Positions 1 to 7,332 of a DNA stretch of 10,233 bases are shown here, one piece after another. Source of the stretch: an uncultured Pseudomonadota bacterium. Its GTDB lineage: Bacteria > Pseudomonadota > Gammaproteobacteria > Burkholderiales > Thiobacillaceae. The stretch is from positions 1-10,233 of the forward strand of contig CAISDD010000521.1 of the NCBI GenBank assembly GCA_903883985.1, given 5' to 3'. The position numbers and the translations under genes are program-made. A model generated the notes under the pieces. It was not told the DNA's origin, did no database searches, and saw only the letters and a list, made by a program, of their open reading frames with translations. Numbering within the stretch: the first letter of the stretch is position 1; each line of letters starts with the position of its first letter.

Positions 1-9
1 CAGCCGGTT

Positions 10-87
10 CCGTAGGGTGGATAAGCAAAGCGCATCCACCTTTGGCGTCGGTGATGGTGGATGCGCTATCGCTTATCCACCCTACGG
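10..87. repeat. Long imperfect palindrome (dispersed GTAGGGTGGAT-type repeat)
   Basis: The outer arms are a perfect 17-bp inverted repeat: CCGTAGGGTGGATAAGC at 10-26 and its complement at 71-87. Inside them, AGCGCATCCACC at 29-40 pairs with 56-67, leaving a loop of about 15 nt. The right half (56-86) is itself a smaller palindrome, GGTGGAT...ATCCACC. The same half-unit recurs at 8411-8604, where it is split by an inserted element. From general knowledge, GTAGGGTGGAT-type palindromes are dispersed in many beta- and gammaproteobacterial genomes. No coding role is seen. Confidence 0.85.
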
Positions 88-123
88 GTTGGGAAGCGGT
101 GCCGTCCGCCAGTGCCGTAGCTT

Positions 124-156
124 GGGTTAGCCGACGTCTTCATGTCGGCGTAACCC
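124..156. repeat. Palindromic repeat, GGGTTA-GCCGAC type
   Basis: GGGTTAGCCGAC at 124-135 pairs with GTCGGCGTAACCC at 144-156 with one bulged base and an 8-nt loop. It resembles the GGGTTA...TAACCC palindromes scattered through many betaproteobacterial genomes. It could fold as a hairpin in RNA, but no T-tract follows, so it is not called a terminator. Confidence 0.65.
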
Positions 157-174
157 GACTGGCCTTCCCTGTAG

Positions 175-194
175 CGCAGGCATCCTTGCCTGCG
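175..194. repeat. Palindromic repeat CGCAGGC-6-GCCTGCG
   Basis: A perfect 7-bp inverted repeat, CGCAGGC at 175-181 and GCCTGCG at 188-194, has a 6-nt loop. A degenerate relative (CGCAGGCAAGCCTTGCC) occurs around 6876-6892 after the second response regulator, which suggests a dispersed family. It is the third palindrome within the first 200 bases and marks this as a repeat-bearing intergenic region. Confidence 0.6.
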
Positions 195-560
195 TCTTTG
201 AAAACAGCCGGCTCATCCGCCCTACGCAGCATGGGACCAGGCCATGTCCGAACCCGACTCTGAAACGCCACATTCGTCAGATACGCTATAAATAAAACAA
301 TTTAGTCAATTGCCTGATTTTCATGTTTATGGTGATAATGATAGTATCGACGCAGGATCGCGTCGGCGGCGGAGTGACGGGAAGGTTTGCTCCGCGCGGG
401 AAGGTCTTGAAACCATGGGTTGCCGCATGGATGGAATCGGCACCATGAAAAGCAGTTTGATGAAGGTGGGTGGGATGAAGAGGCGACCGGCAGTCCTGTG
501 AGCACTCTTCACTTTCGATGCGCACACCTGCCGCAGACAACACTTATAACTGGAGAACGC
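195..560. other. Intergenic region and 5' leader upstream of the phosphorelay operon
   Basis: No convincing gene is seen here. Short open frames exist on both strands but lack a ribosome-binding site or recognisable protein. Bases 280-350 are notably AT-rich and hold a possible promoter. If that promoter is real, the transcript would have an untranslated leader of roughly 210 nt before the ATG at 561. I compared the leader by eye with common riboswitch signatures (c-di-GMP, TPP, cobalamin) and recognised none. Confidence 0.5.
310..339 (+). promoter_or_regulatory. Possible sigma-70 type promoter
   Basis: TTGCCT at 310-315 (4 of 6 matches to TTGACA) and GATAAT at 334-339 (5 of 6 to TATAAT) are separated by 18 bp. 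They sit in the most AT-rich part of the upstream region and point toward the response regulator-kinase operon. This is pattern matching only; such matches occur by chance in AT-rich DNA. Confidence 0.35.
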
Positions 561-1727
561 ATGGATTACGCAGCCCAAGCCGTAGTATGGGTGGTCGATG
601 ACGACCTCACCATACGGAATGCGATGGACGTTGCCCTCGGTGGCTCCTTCCTGGTACGACAGGCGGCCAGCGGTGAGGACGCGCTGGGGGAACTGATCGC
701 CAACCACAAGGCGGGGCGGCCAGAACCCGACGTGGTGTTGCTCGATATCGAAATGGGCGCGATCGACGGTTACCAGACCTGTCGGTGTCTACGCGGCGCG
801 GGATTGGGCATGCCGGTGATCTTCGTTTCCAGTCACGACACACTGGCCGAACGTCTGAGCGCCTTCGACGCGGGCGGTGACGAGTTCATCAGCAAGCCTT
901 TCGACCCCGATTTGGTGCTCCTCATGGTGCAACGCGCCGTCGTGCGACATGCCGAGGCGAAACGGATCGTGGCTGAGAACCAGTTGCTACAGGAGAAAAA
1001 AGAATACCTGAGCGGCCTGCATGAGGTCGGCAACTCGGATGTACTACTGCGTTTTTTGCGTGAAGCCATTAGCGTCACAGACTACGAATCGCTGTCCCGT
1101 ATCCTCTTGCGTGCAGCGAATGAGCACGGCGTCCGCGCCCACATCCAGATTCGTCACGCGGCAGGGGCCATCTCCCTGACACCTGCGGGTTCGCCTTCGC
1201 CACTCGAACTGTCCATCCTGGTGCATGCCGCCACGCTGGGATTCAGGTTTCGTGTGGGACAGCGGCTGATCCTCAACAGCGGCCAGGTTTCGCTACTCGT
1301 ACTCGACCTGCCCAGGGGAAAAGCCGAAGCGGAACGTCTCGACATAGAGTTCGAAGTACTGATCGAATCGGCGCGGACGATGGCGGAAATGATCGAAATG
1401 CGGCATGAATCGGCCGCTCGCGCCGAGACCATCATGGTCGCGTCGAACGAAACCTTCTGCACGGTGGAGGAATTGCGCCAGGATTACCGTAAACAGCAGG
1501 CGGACACCCATAGGTTGCTCCACGAGATGATCGATGGTGTCGAAAAATCCTACGTACACCTGGGCTTGACCGACCTGCAGGAATTGACTTTCAGCGCGTC
1601 GATCCGGCACAGCGCAGAAAACATACTCGATCTGTTCGAACTGGGTGTGGACTTCGACCGCAAGTTTGCCGCCGTCCTCGATTCCCTAAGGCCGCGAAGG
1701 AGTCGTACTCCCGAGGTCTGGGTTTGA
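561..1727 (+). CDS. Response regulator with REC domain and unnamed GAF-like/helical output region
   Basis: This 388-residue protein is probably a cytoplasmic phosphorelay receiver. The REC domain spans about residues 7-125: acidic pocket D13-D15, phospho-acceptor D62 (LLDIEM), S90/S91 and K112 (SKPF), so all catalytic residues are present. A charged coil (about 126-155) leads into a compact region (about 160-255) ending in VSLLVLDLP, whose alternating strands look GAF-like. A further helical stretch follows (about 290-378). No DNA-binding, GGDEF, EAL or HD motif is visible, so the output is unknown. The ATG at 561 is chosen because GGAG at 552-555 sits 5 nt upstream; the frame stays open back to 420, but that extension has no good ribosome-binding site and falls outside the REC fold. 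The gene is a divergent paralogue of the regulator at 5567-6829 and precedes the kinase by about 100 nt, so it is a likely target of the kinase's HPt domain. The REC assignment is secure; the GAF-like label is inference. Confidence 0.93.
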   Translation: MDYAAQAVVWVVDDDLTIRNAMDVALGGSFLVRQAASGEDALGELIANHKAGRPEPDVVLLDIEMGAIDGYQTCRCLRGAGLGMPVIFVSSHDTLAERLSAFDAGGDEFISKPFDPDLVLLMVQRAVVRHAEAKRIVAENQLLQEKKEYLSGLHEVGNSDVLLRFLREAISVTDYESLSRILLRAANEHGVRAHIQIRHAAGAISLTPAGSPSPLELSILVHAATLGFRFRVGQRLILNSGQVSLLVLDLPRGKAEAERLDIEFEVLIESARTMAEMIEMRHESAARAETIMVASNETFCTVEELRQDYRKQQADTHRLLHEMIDGVEKSYVHLGLTDLQELTFSASIRHSAENILDLFELGVDFDRKFAAVLDSLRPRRSRTPEVWV

Positions 1728-1752
1728 CCACGCGGCGGCATGACGCTGGCCA

Positions 1753-1775
1753 CGACCGGGTGGGCTGCCCGGTCG
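1753..1775 (+). terminator. GC-rich hairpin between first regulator and kinase (attenuator or processing site?)
   Basis: CGACCGGG at 1753-1760 pairs perfectly with CCCGGTCG at 1768-1775 around a 7-nt loop. It lies in the 103-nt gap between the first regulator and the kinase. No T-run follows immediately, so it is unlikely to be a strong intrinsic terminator. It could set relative expression of the two genes by partial termination or by protecting the upstream transcript end. A second small palindrome, GGCGTC-C-GACGCC, follows directly. Confidence 0.35.
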
Positions 1776-1830
1776 ACGGCGTCCGACGCCCTTACCCTTT
1801 CCTTTGCACACTCAATTTCTCGAGGTAATC

Positions 1831-4800
1831 ATGCTTGTGCCGGTCACCAACCTGTTCCATCCTTACATGGACATGATCTACACGCTCTATGGCGCGGCCT
1901 TCATGTCGATGGGGCTGGTCGCCCGCGTTAAGCGGAATCACGACAGTCAGCTGACGCTTTCTCGCAAGCTCTGGCTGCTTGCGGGGTTCGGCTTGTGCCA
2001 TGGCTTCATGGAATGGCTGTCACACTGGGATATGTGGCGCGTCGGCCCATGGATGGTGATCGCGGAATCTTGTCTGCTGCTGGCCTCGCTGCTGTTCCTG
2101 TTCGAATTCGGTCGTCGCCTGGTTCTGGCCTCGCTTCCTGCGTCCGCTCGGTCAGGCTTGGCGGGCGCCCTGCTGGCACCCTGGATCTACCTGCCCATGT
2201 CGCTCGTGGCCCTGGCCGGCACAATACCCCGTGATGATCCGATGCAGGCCTTGCAAGTCTGGATACAGTATCTGCTGGAATTTCCCGGTGCGACCCTGAC
2301 TGGCGTGGGCTTCATACTCTATTTCCGGGCACGCATGACGACGATCATGACGGCTACGGACCTCAAGTCGCTAAAGATTCCCAGTTACGCCGCCGGAATC
2401 GGTTTCATCGCCTATGGCCTCTTCGGCGTGCTGGCGGTGCCACGGACGAATTGGTTCCCGGCCTCCTGGCTTAACGAAGACCGCTTCATGGCGGCGTTGT
2501 ACGTCCCGGTACAGGTGTTGCAGGCGATTTGCGCGATGCTGATAGCGGCTGCCGTCTCTAGACTGCTGGAAGTGTTTCGTCTGGAGCGCGTGGGGCACCT
2601 GAGGCTATCCCTGGCCGAATCGGAGGACACCTTGGGCAGCTTGCGCCACCTCCACCTGCAGAATCAATTGATCTTGAGCTCCACCGTGGAAGGCATCGTC
2701 AACACCGACCCGGACGGCATCGTGACGTTTGTCAACGATGCGGCGCTGGCCATGCTGGGCTTTTCCCGTGAAGAATTGGTCGGACAGAATTTTCATGAGA
2801 TGACCCATCACACCAAGCCGGATGGCACGCCCTACCCCGTCGAGGAATGCCCGATTCATGAAACGATGTATACCCATACCACCTGCCGGGTTGCCGAAGC
2901 CGTGTTCTGGCGCCGGGACGGCAGCGCCTTCCCGGTGTATTACGCGGCAGCCCCGATGCTGCACGACGGCCGGGTCAAGGGCGTGGTCATCACCTTCGAC
3001 GACCGCACCGAAGACGATAAGGCCAATATGTCCTTGCGCCAGGCCAAGCAGGAGGCGGATTTGTCCTCTTTCCAGGTGGGGTCTCTGGCAAAGCTGCTGC
3101 GTCTGACTTTGGCCGATACGCCCACGAAGGATTACCTCCTGGCTTCTCTGCACGTCCTGCTGGACCATGTTCCCTGCGTTTCGCTGCTGCCCAAGGGCGC
3201 CATCTTCCTGACCGTGGATTCCGGACAGGGTGAGCACCTGGAAATGGTGGCACAGCGCGAACTCTCAACGCCACTGCTGACGCTCTGCGCTCGGGTGGAG
3301 TTCGGCCAATGCCTCTGTGGCCGGGCGGCGCAAGAGAAGACTACTCAATTCGCCAGTTGCATCGACCATCGTCACGACATCCATTTCGATGGCATCGCCC
3401 CGCATGGACATTACAACGTGCCGATCATGAAACAGGGCAAGGTGCTGGGCGTCATCGTCTTCTACCTGCCCCATAACTACGTGGAACATGGCAGGGAACG
3501 GGATTTTCTGGAAAAAGTGGCGGAGGTGCTGAGCCTGGGCATCTCTCGCCGCGCGGACCGCGATGCGCTTAGGGCCGCCAAGGTGGAGGCCGAGGCCGCT
3601 GCACGGGCCAAGGGCGAGTTCCTGGCCAACATGAGCCACGAAATCCGCACCCCCATCAACGCGGTGTTGGGTTTTGCCGACCTCTGCCTGCGCATCGATC
3701 TTCCCCCGCGCGGTCGCGACTATGTAGAAAAGATCCACATTGCCGCCAACTCACTACTCGGCGTCATCAACAACATCCTTGATTTCTCCAAGATCGAGTC
3801 CGGCAAGCTGGAGATCGAGTCCATTCCATTCAGCCTGAGCGAGTTGCTGCATCGTCTTTCCGCCCTGTTCAACCACCGGGCGCGTAAAAAAGGCGTAGAG
3901 CTGGTCGTCGGCGCCCCGCCCAGCGTACCGGACGACTTGCTAGGCGACCCCCTGCGCCTGGGACAGGTCCTCATCAATCTGTTGGAGAATGCGCTCAAAT
4001 TCACCGAGCGCGGCGAGATCCTGCTGACCGTGGAGTCCGATGCCGCCCAGGACAACATGGTCACCTTGCGCTTTCTGGTGAGCGATACCGGCCCGGGATT
4101 GACTGCGCAGCAGCAGGCCAGGTTGTTCACCGCCTTCAGCCAGGCGGACAGTTCCATCACGAGAAAACATGGCGGCACCGGCCTGGGTCTTGCGATCTGC
4201 AAACAACTGGTGGAGTGCATGGGAGGGGAAATCCGGGTCGAGAGCGAGGTGGGCGCGGGCTCCCGTTTCAGCTTCAGCGTCCGAGTGGGTGTTCCCGCCC
4301 CCAAGGCCTTGCCCGTGTCGCCCCCTTCGATCCACGCAGGCAAACGTGTGCTGGTGGTGGAGGACAACGACGATATGCGTGCCTTGCTGTGCAAGTATGT
4401 GGCCTTTCTCGGCTGCCGGCATGAGGCGGTGAGTAGCGGAGAGGCGGCCCTGGAGCACATCCAGGCGGGGGTGGACTTCGATCTCATTCTGCTGGACTGG
4501 CACATGCCTGGCATGGGTGGCTTGGAGGCCGCCCGGCGCATCAGTGCGGCCGGATTGCTGATTCCCATCATCATGAACACCGGCGATGAGCCGGAGTTGG
4601 CCCGCACCCTGGTGGATAACGGAGAAATTCAGGCTTTTCTCAGCAAACCCGTCAGTATCGCCATCTTGCGCGAGACGCTATGCAACGTTCTGAGTGGCAA
4701 GGACATGCTGGCTCCGCAGGCTCCCGCGCAGGATCAGGTGCCCACCCTGGTCGGCAAGCGCATCCTGCTGGTGGATGACAACGATTTCAACCGCCAGGTT

Positions 4801-5547
4801 GGACGCGAACTGGTCGAACTCACCGGCGCCACGGTCGTCACCGCCAACGACGGTGTTGAGGCGGTCGCAGCGGCGACAGTGGCCAACTTCGATTTGATCC
4901 TGATGGATTTGCAAATGCCGGTAATGGACGGGTACACGGCCACACAGACCATACGCCAGTCCCAGCCCGATTTGCCGATACTCGCACTGACCGCCCACGC
5001 CATCGTCGGCGAGAAGGCGCGCGTGCTGGCCGCGGGCATGAATGACATCCTCACCAAACCCATTTGGCCCGCTACTCTCCACACCATGCTCCAGTACTGG
5101 CTGTTGGGGGGTGCCCAGGTCGAAGCGTCGACTTTCGTGCCGGCCGCGTTACTTCCTGCCCCGACGGAAAATCCGCCCGAGGTCGCGGATGACGGCTTCG
5201 ATCTCGAGGCGGGGCTCGCCCGCGTGAATGGTGACCGCAAGATGCTGGATCGGTTCCTGCGCTTGTTCCGCGATCGTAACCTGGGCTGCGTGGCCGAGAT
5301 CGGCGCGGCGATGCAACAGCAGGATACGACGACGGCACGACGGCTCGCCCATACCCTCAAGGGCAGCGCCGGCACGATAGGCGCCCTCCAATTGCAAACG
5401 GCTGCAGCTCGACTGGAGGCGCTTCTGGAATCAGAGGAGCACGCCGGCGACCGCACGGAGAGCCTGACGGCGCTGGAGTCTGTCTGGGTGCGTACATTGA
5501 CAACCCTGGGGGTGCTGCTTGACGCACCCGCCAGCCCCTCGGCATGA
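1831..5547 (+). CDS. Membrane hybrid sensor histidine kinase (7TM-PAS-GAF-HisKA-HATPase-REC-REC-HPt)
   Basis: This 1238-residue protein senses an unknown signal and starts a multistep phosphorelay at the inner membrane. Residues 1-255 form about seven hydrophobic segments, the second with a GFGLCHGFMEW motif. A PAS domain (about 275-391) carries GFSREELVG and FWRRDGS; a GAF domain (about 411-572) holds a Cys/His-rich patch, C494-L-C496 and H513 to H527. The HisKA H-box is SHEIRTP with phospho-acceptor H603. The ATPase has N716/N720 in the N box, DTGPGL (752-757) and GGTGLGL (781-787). REC1 (about 838-955) has D844-type acidic residues (VVEDND), D889, T917 and K939. REC2 (about 976-1092) has DDND, D1026 and K1076. 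The HPt domain (about 1130-1230) has H1174 in AHTLKGSAG. All key residues are intact. The ATG at 1831 is chosen for GAGG at 1822-1825, 5 nt upstream; a TTG at 1804 also opens the frame but lacks support. The next regulator begins 19 nt after the stop. The general architecture is BarA/ArcB-like, but the 7TM and GAF regions differ from those proteins. Confidence 0.96.
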   Translation: MLVPVTNLFHPYMDMIYTLYGAAFMSMGLVARVKRNHDSQLTLSRKLWLLAGFGLCHGFMEWLSHWDMWRVGPWMVIAESCLLLASLLFLFEFGRRLVLASLPASARSGLAGALLAPWIYLPMSLVALAGTIPRDDPMQALQVWIQYLLEFPGATLTGVGFILYFRARMTTIMTATDLKSLKIPSYAAGIGFIAYGLFGVLAVPRTNWFPASWLNEDRFMAALYVPVQVLQAICAMLIAAAVSRLLEVFRLERVGHLRLSLAESEDTLGSLRHLHLQNQLILSSTVEGIVNTDPDGIVTFVNDAALAMLGFSREELVGQNFHEMTHHTKPDGTPYPVEECPIHETMYTHTTCRVAEAVFWRRDGSAFPVYYAAAPMLHDGRVKGVVITFDDRTEDDKANMSLRQAKQEADLSSFQVGSLAKLLRLTLADTPTKDYLLASLHVLLDHVPCVSLLPKGAIFLTVDSGQGEHLEMVAQRELSTPLLTLCARVEFGQCLCGRAAQEKTTQFASCIDHRHDIHFDGIAPHGHYNVPIMKQGKVLGVIVFYLPHNYVEHGRERDFLEKVAEVLSLGISRRADRDALRAAKVEAEAAARAKGEFLANMSHEIRTPINAVLGFADLCLRIDLPPRGRDYVEKIHIAANSLLGVINNILDFSKIESGKLEIESIPFSLSELLHRLSALFNHRARKKGVELVVGAPPSVPDDLLGDPLRLGQVLINLLENALKFTERGEILLTVESDAAQDNMVTLRFLVSDTGPGLTAQQQARLFTAFSQADSSITRKHGGTGLGLAICKQLVECMGGEIRVESEVGAGSRFSFSVRVGVPAPKALPVSPPSIHAGKRVLVVEDNDDMRALLCKYVAFLGCRHEAVSSGEAALEHIQAGVDFDLILLDWHMPGMGGLEAARRISAAGLLIPIIMNTGDEPELARTLVDNGEIQAFLSKPVSIAILRETLCNVLSGKDMLAPQAPAQDQVPTLVGKRILLVDDNDFNRQVGRELVELTGATVVTANDGVEAVAAATVANFDLILMDLQMPVMDGYTATQTIRQSQPDLPILALTAHAIVGEKARVLAAGMNDILTKPIWPATLHTMLQYWLLGGAQVEASTFVPAALLPAPTENPPEVADDGFDLEAGLARVNGDRKMLDRFLRLFRDRNLGCVAEIGAAMQQQDTTTARRLAHTLKGSAGTIGALQLQTAAARLEALLESEEHAGDRTESLTALESVWVRTLTTLGVLLDAPASPSA

Positions 5548-5566
5548 TGACTAACCGCGAGAAGAA

Positions 5567-6829
5567 ATGATGGACAGATCGCCAAAAACCGCTTTCTCCA
5601 AACCCGCCACCACTCACACTGGTCGCATTCTCATCGTCGATGACGACCCTATCGTGGCCGGGATGTTGGGCGTTTCGCTCAGCGCGGCGGGGCACGATAT
5701 CAACGAGATCTATTCGGGCGAAGAAGCCTTGTTCTGGCTGGTCGACCAGGCCGAAGGGCAGAGACCCGATCTCGTGATTCTCGACATCGAGATGCCGCCC
5801 GGCATCGACGGCTATGAAACCTGCCGCCGCCTGCATGCGATCGACGCCATGCGCGACCTGCCCGTTATCTTTCTTTCCAGCCACGACCGTCTGGAAGATC
5901 GCCTGCATGCCTATGACGCCGGTGGCAGCGACTTCATGGCCAAGCCCTTCGTGCCCGAGGAAGTGCTGCGCAAGACCGAAGTCATGATCCGCCGCCAGCG
6001 GCAACAGGCCGTGACGATCGCGGAGAGTAAGTCTTCGATCGACGCGGCCGTCGCGGCGCTCAACAGCTTCGGTGAAATTGGCGTCTCGCTCAAGTTCAGC
6101 CGCAGCGCGCTCGGTTGCCGTTCACTGCACACGCTGGCCTCGCTGGTCATCGAGTCGATGCGCATGTTCGGCGTCGATTGCCATGTCCAGTTACGCACAC
6201 CCAGCGAAACGCTGACATTGACGTCACGAGGTTTGGCCACGCCCCTGGATGAATCCGTGATCGGGAAGATGCAGTCGATGGGACGCCTTTTCAGCTTCAA
6301 GAATCGCACGATCATCAATCACAAGCATGTCTCGCTGCTGATTACCGACATGCCCATCGCCGACGAAAATCTTTGCGGACGCATCCGCGACCAGGCGGCG
6401 ATGATCGCCGAGGCCGCCGAGCTGTCGGCCAGCAACATCGGTCAGCGTACCGAAGCCCTCGTTCGTGCCGATGAGTTGCGTCAACTGGCGGACACCAGCC
6501 GTCTCCTGATCGAGGATCTTCGTGGCAACTATCAAGGGCTGCTCACGTCCACCCGCCTGGAACTCGAACAGCTAGTCACGGCCATCGAGGGGATGTACAA
6601 CCAGTTGAACCTGGCCAATGACGAGGAGCACATCATCAGCGACACGCTGCGCGATGCGGTCAACCGGATCATGGCGCTGTTCGAGCAAAGCAGCCAACTC
6701 GACCAAAACTTCGCCGGTATTTCCTCATGTCTGTCCATGGCCGGCGACCACTGCTTATTCCAGGCCAACCTGGACGAGGAGAGCAGCGATCACGGTAGCG
6801 AAGCGACCCTGGCAGTGGAACTCTGGTGA
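5567..6829 (+). CDS. Second response regulator with REC domain and the same unnamed output region
   Basis: This 420-residue protein is a divergent paralogue of the regulator at 561-1727. Its REC domain (about 20-140) has D25-D27, phospho-acceptor D73 (VILDIEMPP), S104/S105 and K126 (AKPF), so it should be phosphorylatable. The rest aligns end to end with the first regulator: HVQLR (206-210) with HIQIR (194-198), HVSLLITDMP (254-263) with QVSLLVLDLP (242-251), and a helical tail ending LDQNFAGI (about 383) against FDRKFAAV (about 366). No known output domain is recognisable. It retains a GRIRDQAAMIAEAAE stretch (271-285) that is less clear in the partner. ATG at 5567 and ATG at 5570 are adjacent possible starts behind a GAGAAG-like site; I keep the first. 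The gene lies 19 nt after the kinase and is surely co-transcribed. The paired receivers suggest branched or competing signal output; which one the kinase prefers cannot be read from sequence. Confidence 0.94.
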   Translation: MMDRSPKTAFSKPATTHTGRILIVDDDPIVAGMLGVSLSAAGHDINEIYSGEEALFWLVDQAEGQRPDLVILDIEMPPGIDGYETCRRLHAIDAMRDLPVIFLSSHDRLEDRLHAYDAGGSDFMAKPFVPEEVLRKTEVMIRRQRQQAVTIAESKSSIDAAVAALNSFGEIGVSLKFSRSALGCRSLHTLASLVIESMRMFGVDCHVQLRTPSETLTLTSRGLATPLDESVIGKMQSMGRLFSFKNRTIINHKHVSLLITDMPIADENLCGRIRDQAAMIAEAAELSASNIGQRTEALVRADELRQLADTSRLLIEDLRGNYQGLLTSTRLELEQLVTAIEGMYNQLNLANDEEHIISDTLRDAVNRIMALFEQSSQLDQNFAGISSCLSMAGDHCLFQANLDEESSDHGSEATLAVELW

Positions 6830-7002
6830 TTCTTGTCGGGTGATTCCTGCCTACCGGCCATGGCCGCAGCCCCCACGCAGGCAAGCCTTGCCAGGCTATG
6901 AATGCTTGCTTGTTTGCGATTACCATACGGATGCAGCCATGGCCGTAATTATTATATTACCGTGAGCAATCCGCCCTTCCGCAGCGCGCCACGGAGGATA
7001 TC
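6830..7002. other. Intergenic region with palindromes; possible promoter for the HDOD pair
   Basis: This 173-nt gap separates the phosphorelay operon from the HDOD pair. It contains a perfect 12-bp palindrome, CGGCCATGGCCG (6855-6866), whose core GCCATGGC recurs at 6936-6943. A degenerate copy of the CGCAGGC repeat lies near 6876. An AT-rich island at 6945-6960 (GTAAT, 6 nt, ATTAC) could supply a -10 element, but I find no convincing -35 at the right spacing. No T-tailed terminator is evident, so read-through from the phosphorelay operon remains possible. Confidence 0.4.
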
Positions 7003-7332
7003 ATGAGCACACTACACGCCTACATCGCCACCTTCGAGGCCGTCCCCGGAATGCGCCTTGCTCGCACGCTCAGCAAAGTACGCAACCATCAGTTGTTCCT
7101 GCTTCCGGCCGGCACGGAACTCACCGAGGTTCTGATACGCCAGATGGTGGTTCGGGATATTCATAGCCTGGTCGTTGAAGAACCGGACGCACGCAGCGAA
7201 GAACAACGCGAACAGGATCGCGTGCGGGTTGAAGCCGAAGTCAGGCATTGCTTTCGTGGCGCTGATCTCACGCAACCCGCTATCGCGGACCTTTATGCCA
7301 GCGTTCTGGAATACAGGATGCCGCACGCATGA
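7003..7332 (+). CDS. Small HDOD-partner protein resembling an HD-GYP N-terminal module
   Basis: This 109-residue soluble protein has no signal peptide or membrane segment. Residues 14-58 (VPGMRLARTLSK, then LLPAGTELTEVLIRQM, then IHSLVVEE) follow the pattern seen at the N-terminus of many HD-GYP and HDOD-type proteins: a PGM-xLA strand, an LLPAGT turn, a helix and a final strand. The remainder is a charged helical tail. Here that module is a free-standing polypeptide, possibly working in trans with its neighbour. GGAGG at 6993-6997, 5 nt before the ATG, is a strong ribosome-binding site. The stop overlaps the next start as ATGA, so the two are translationally coupled. The biochemical function is unknown; the family resemblance is from memory of pattern, not a search. 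Confidence 0.85.
   Translation: MSTLHAYIATFEAVPGMRLARTLSKVRNHQLFLLPAGTELTEVLIRQMVVRDIHSLVVEEPDARSEEQREQDRVRVEAEVRHCFRGADLTQPAIADLYASVLEYRMPHA

Noticed and set aside
420..560. An upstream extension of the first response regulator to an ATG at 420
   Set aside because: The extra 47 residues are not part of a REC fold, and the ATG at 561 has a well-placed GGAG, whereas the upstream start does not.
264..560. A riboswitch in the long leader of the phosphorelay operon
   Set aside because: The leader has some local pairing (GGTTT with GAAACC) but none of the conserved cores of c-di-GMP, TPP, cobalamin or glycine riboswitches could be found by eye.
2605..3237. A 210-codon open frame antisense to the kinase
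   Set aside because: It is an antisense shadow of the PAS and GAF coding region; the translation is low-complexity in style and has no recognisable domain.
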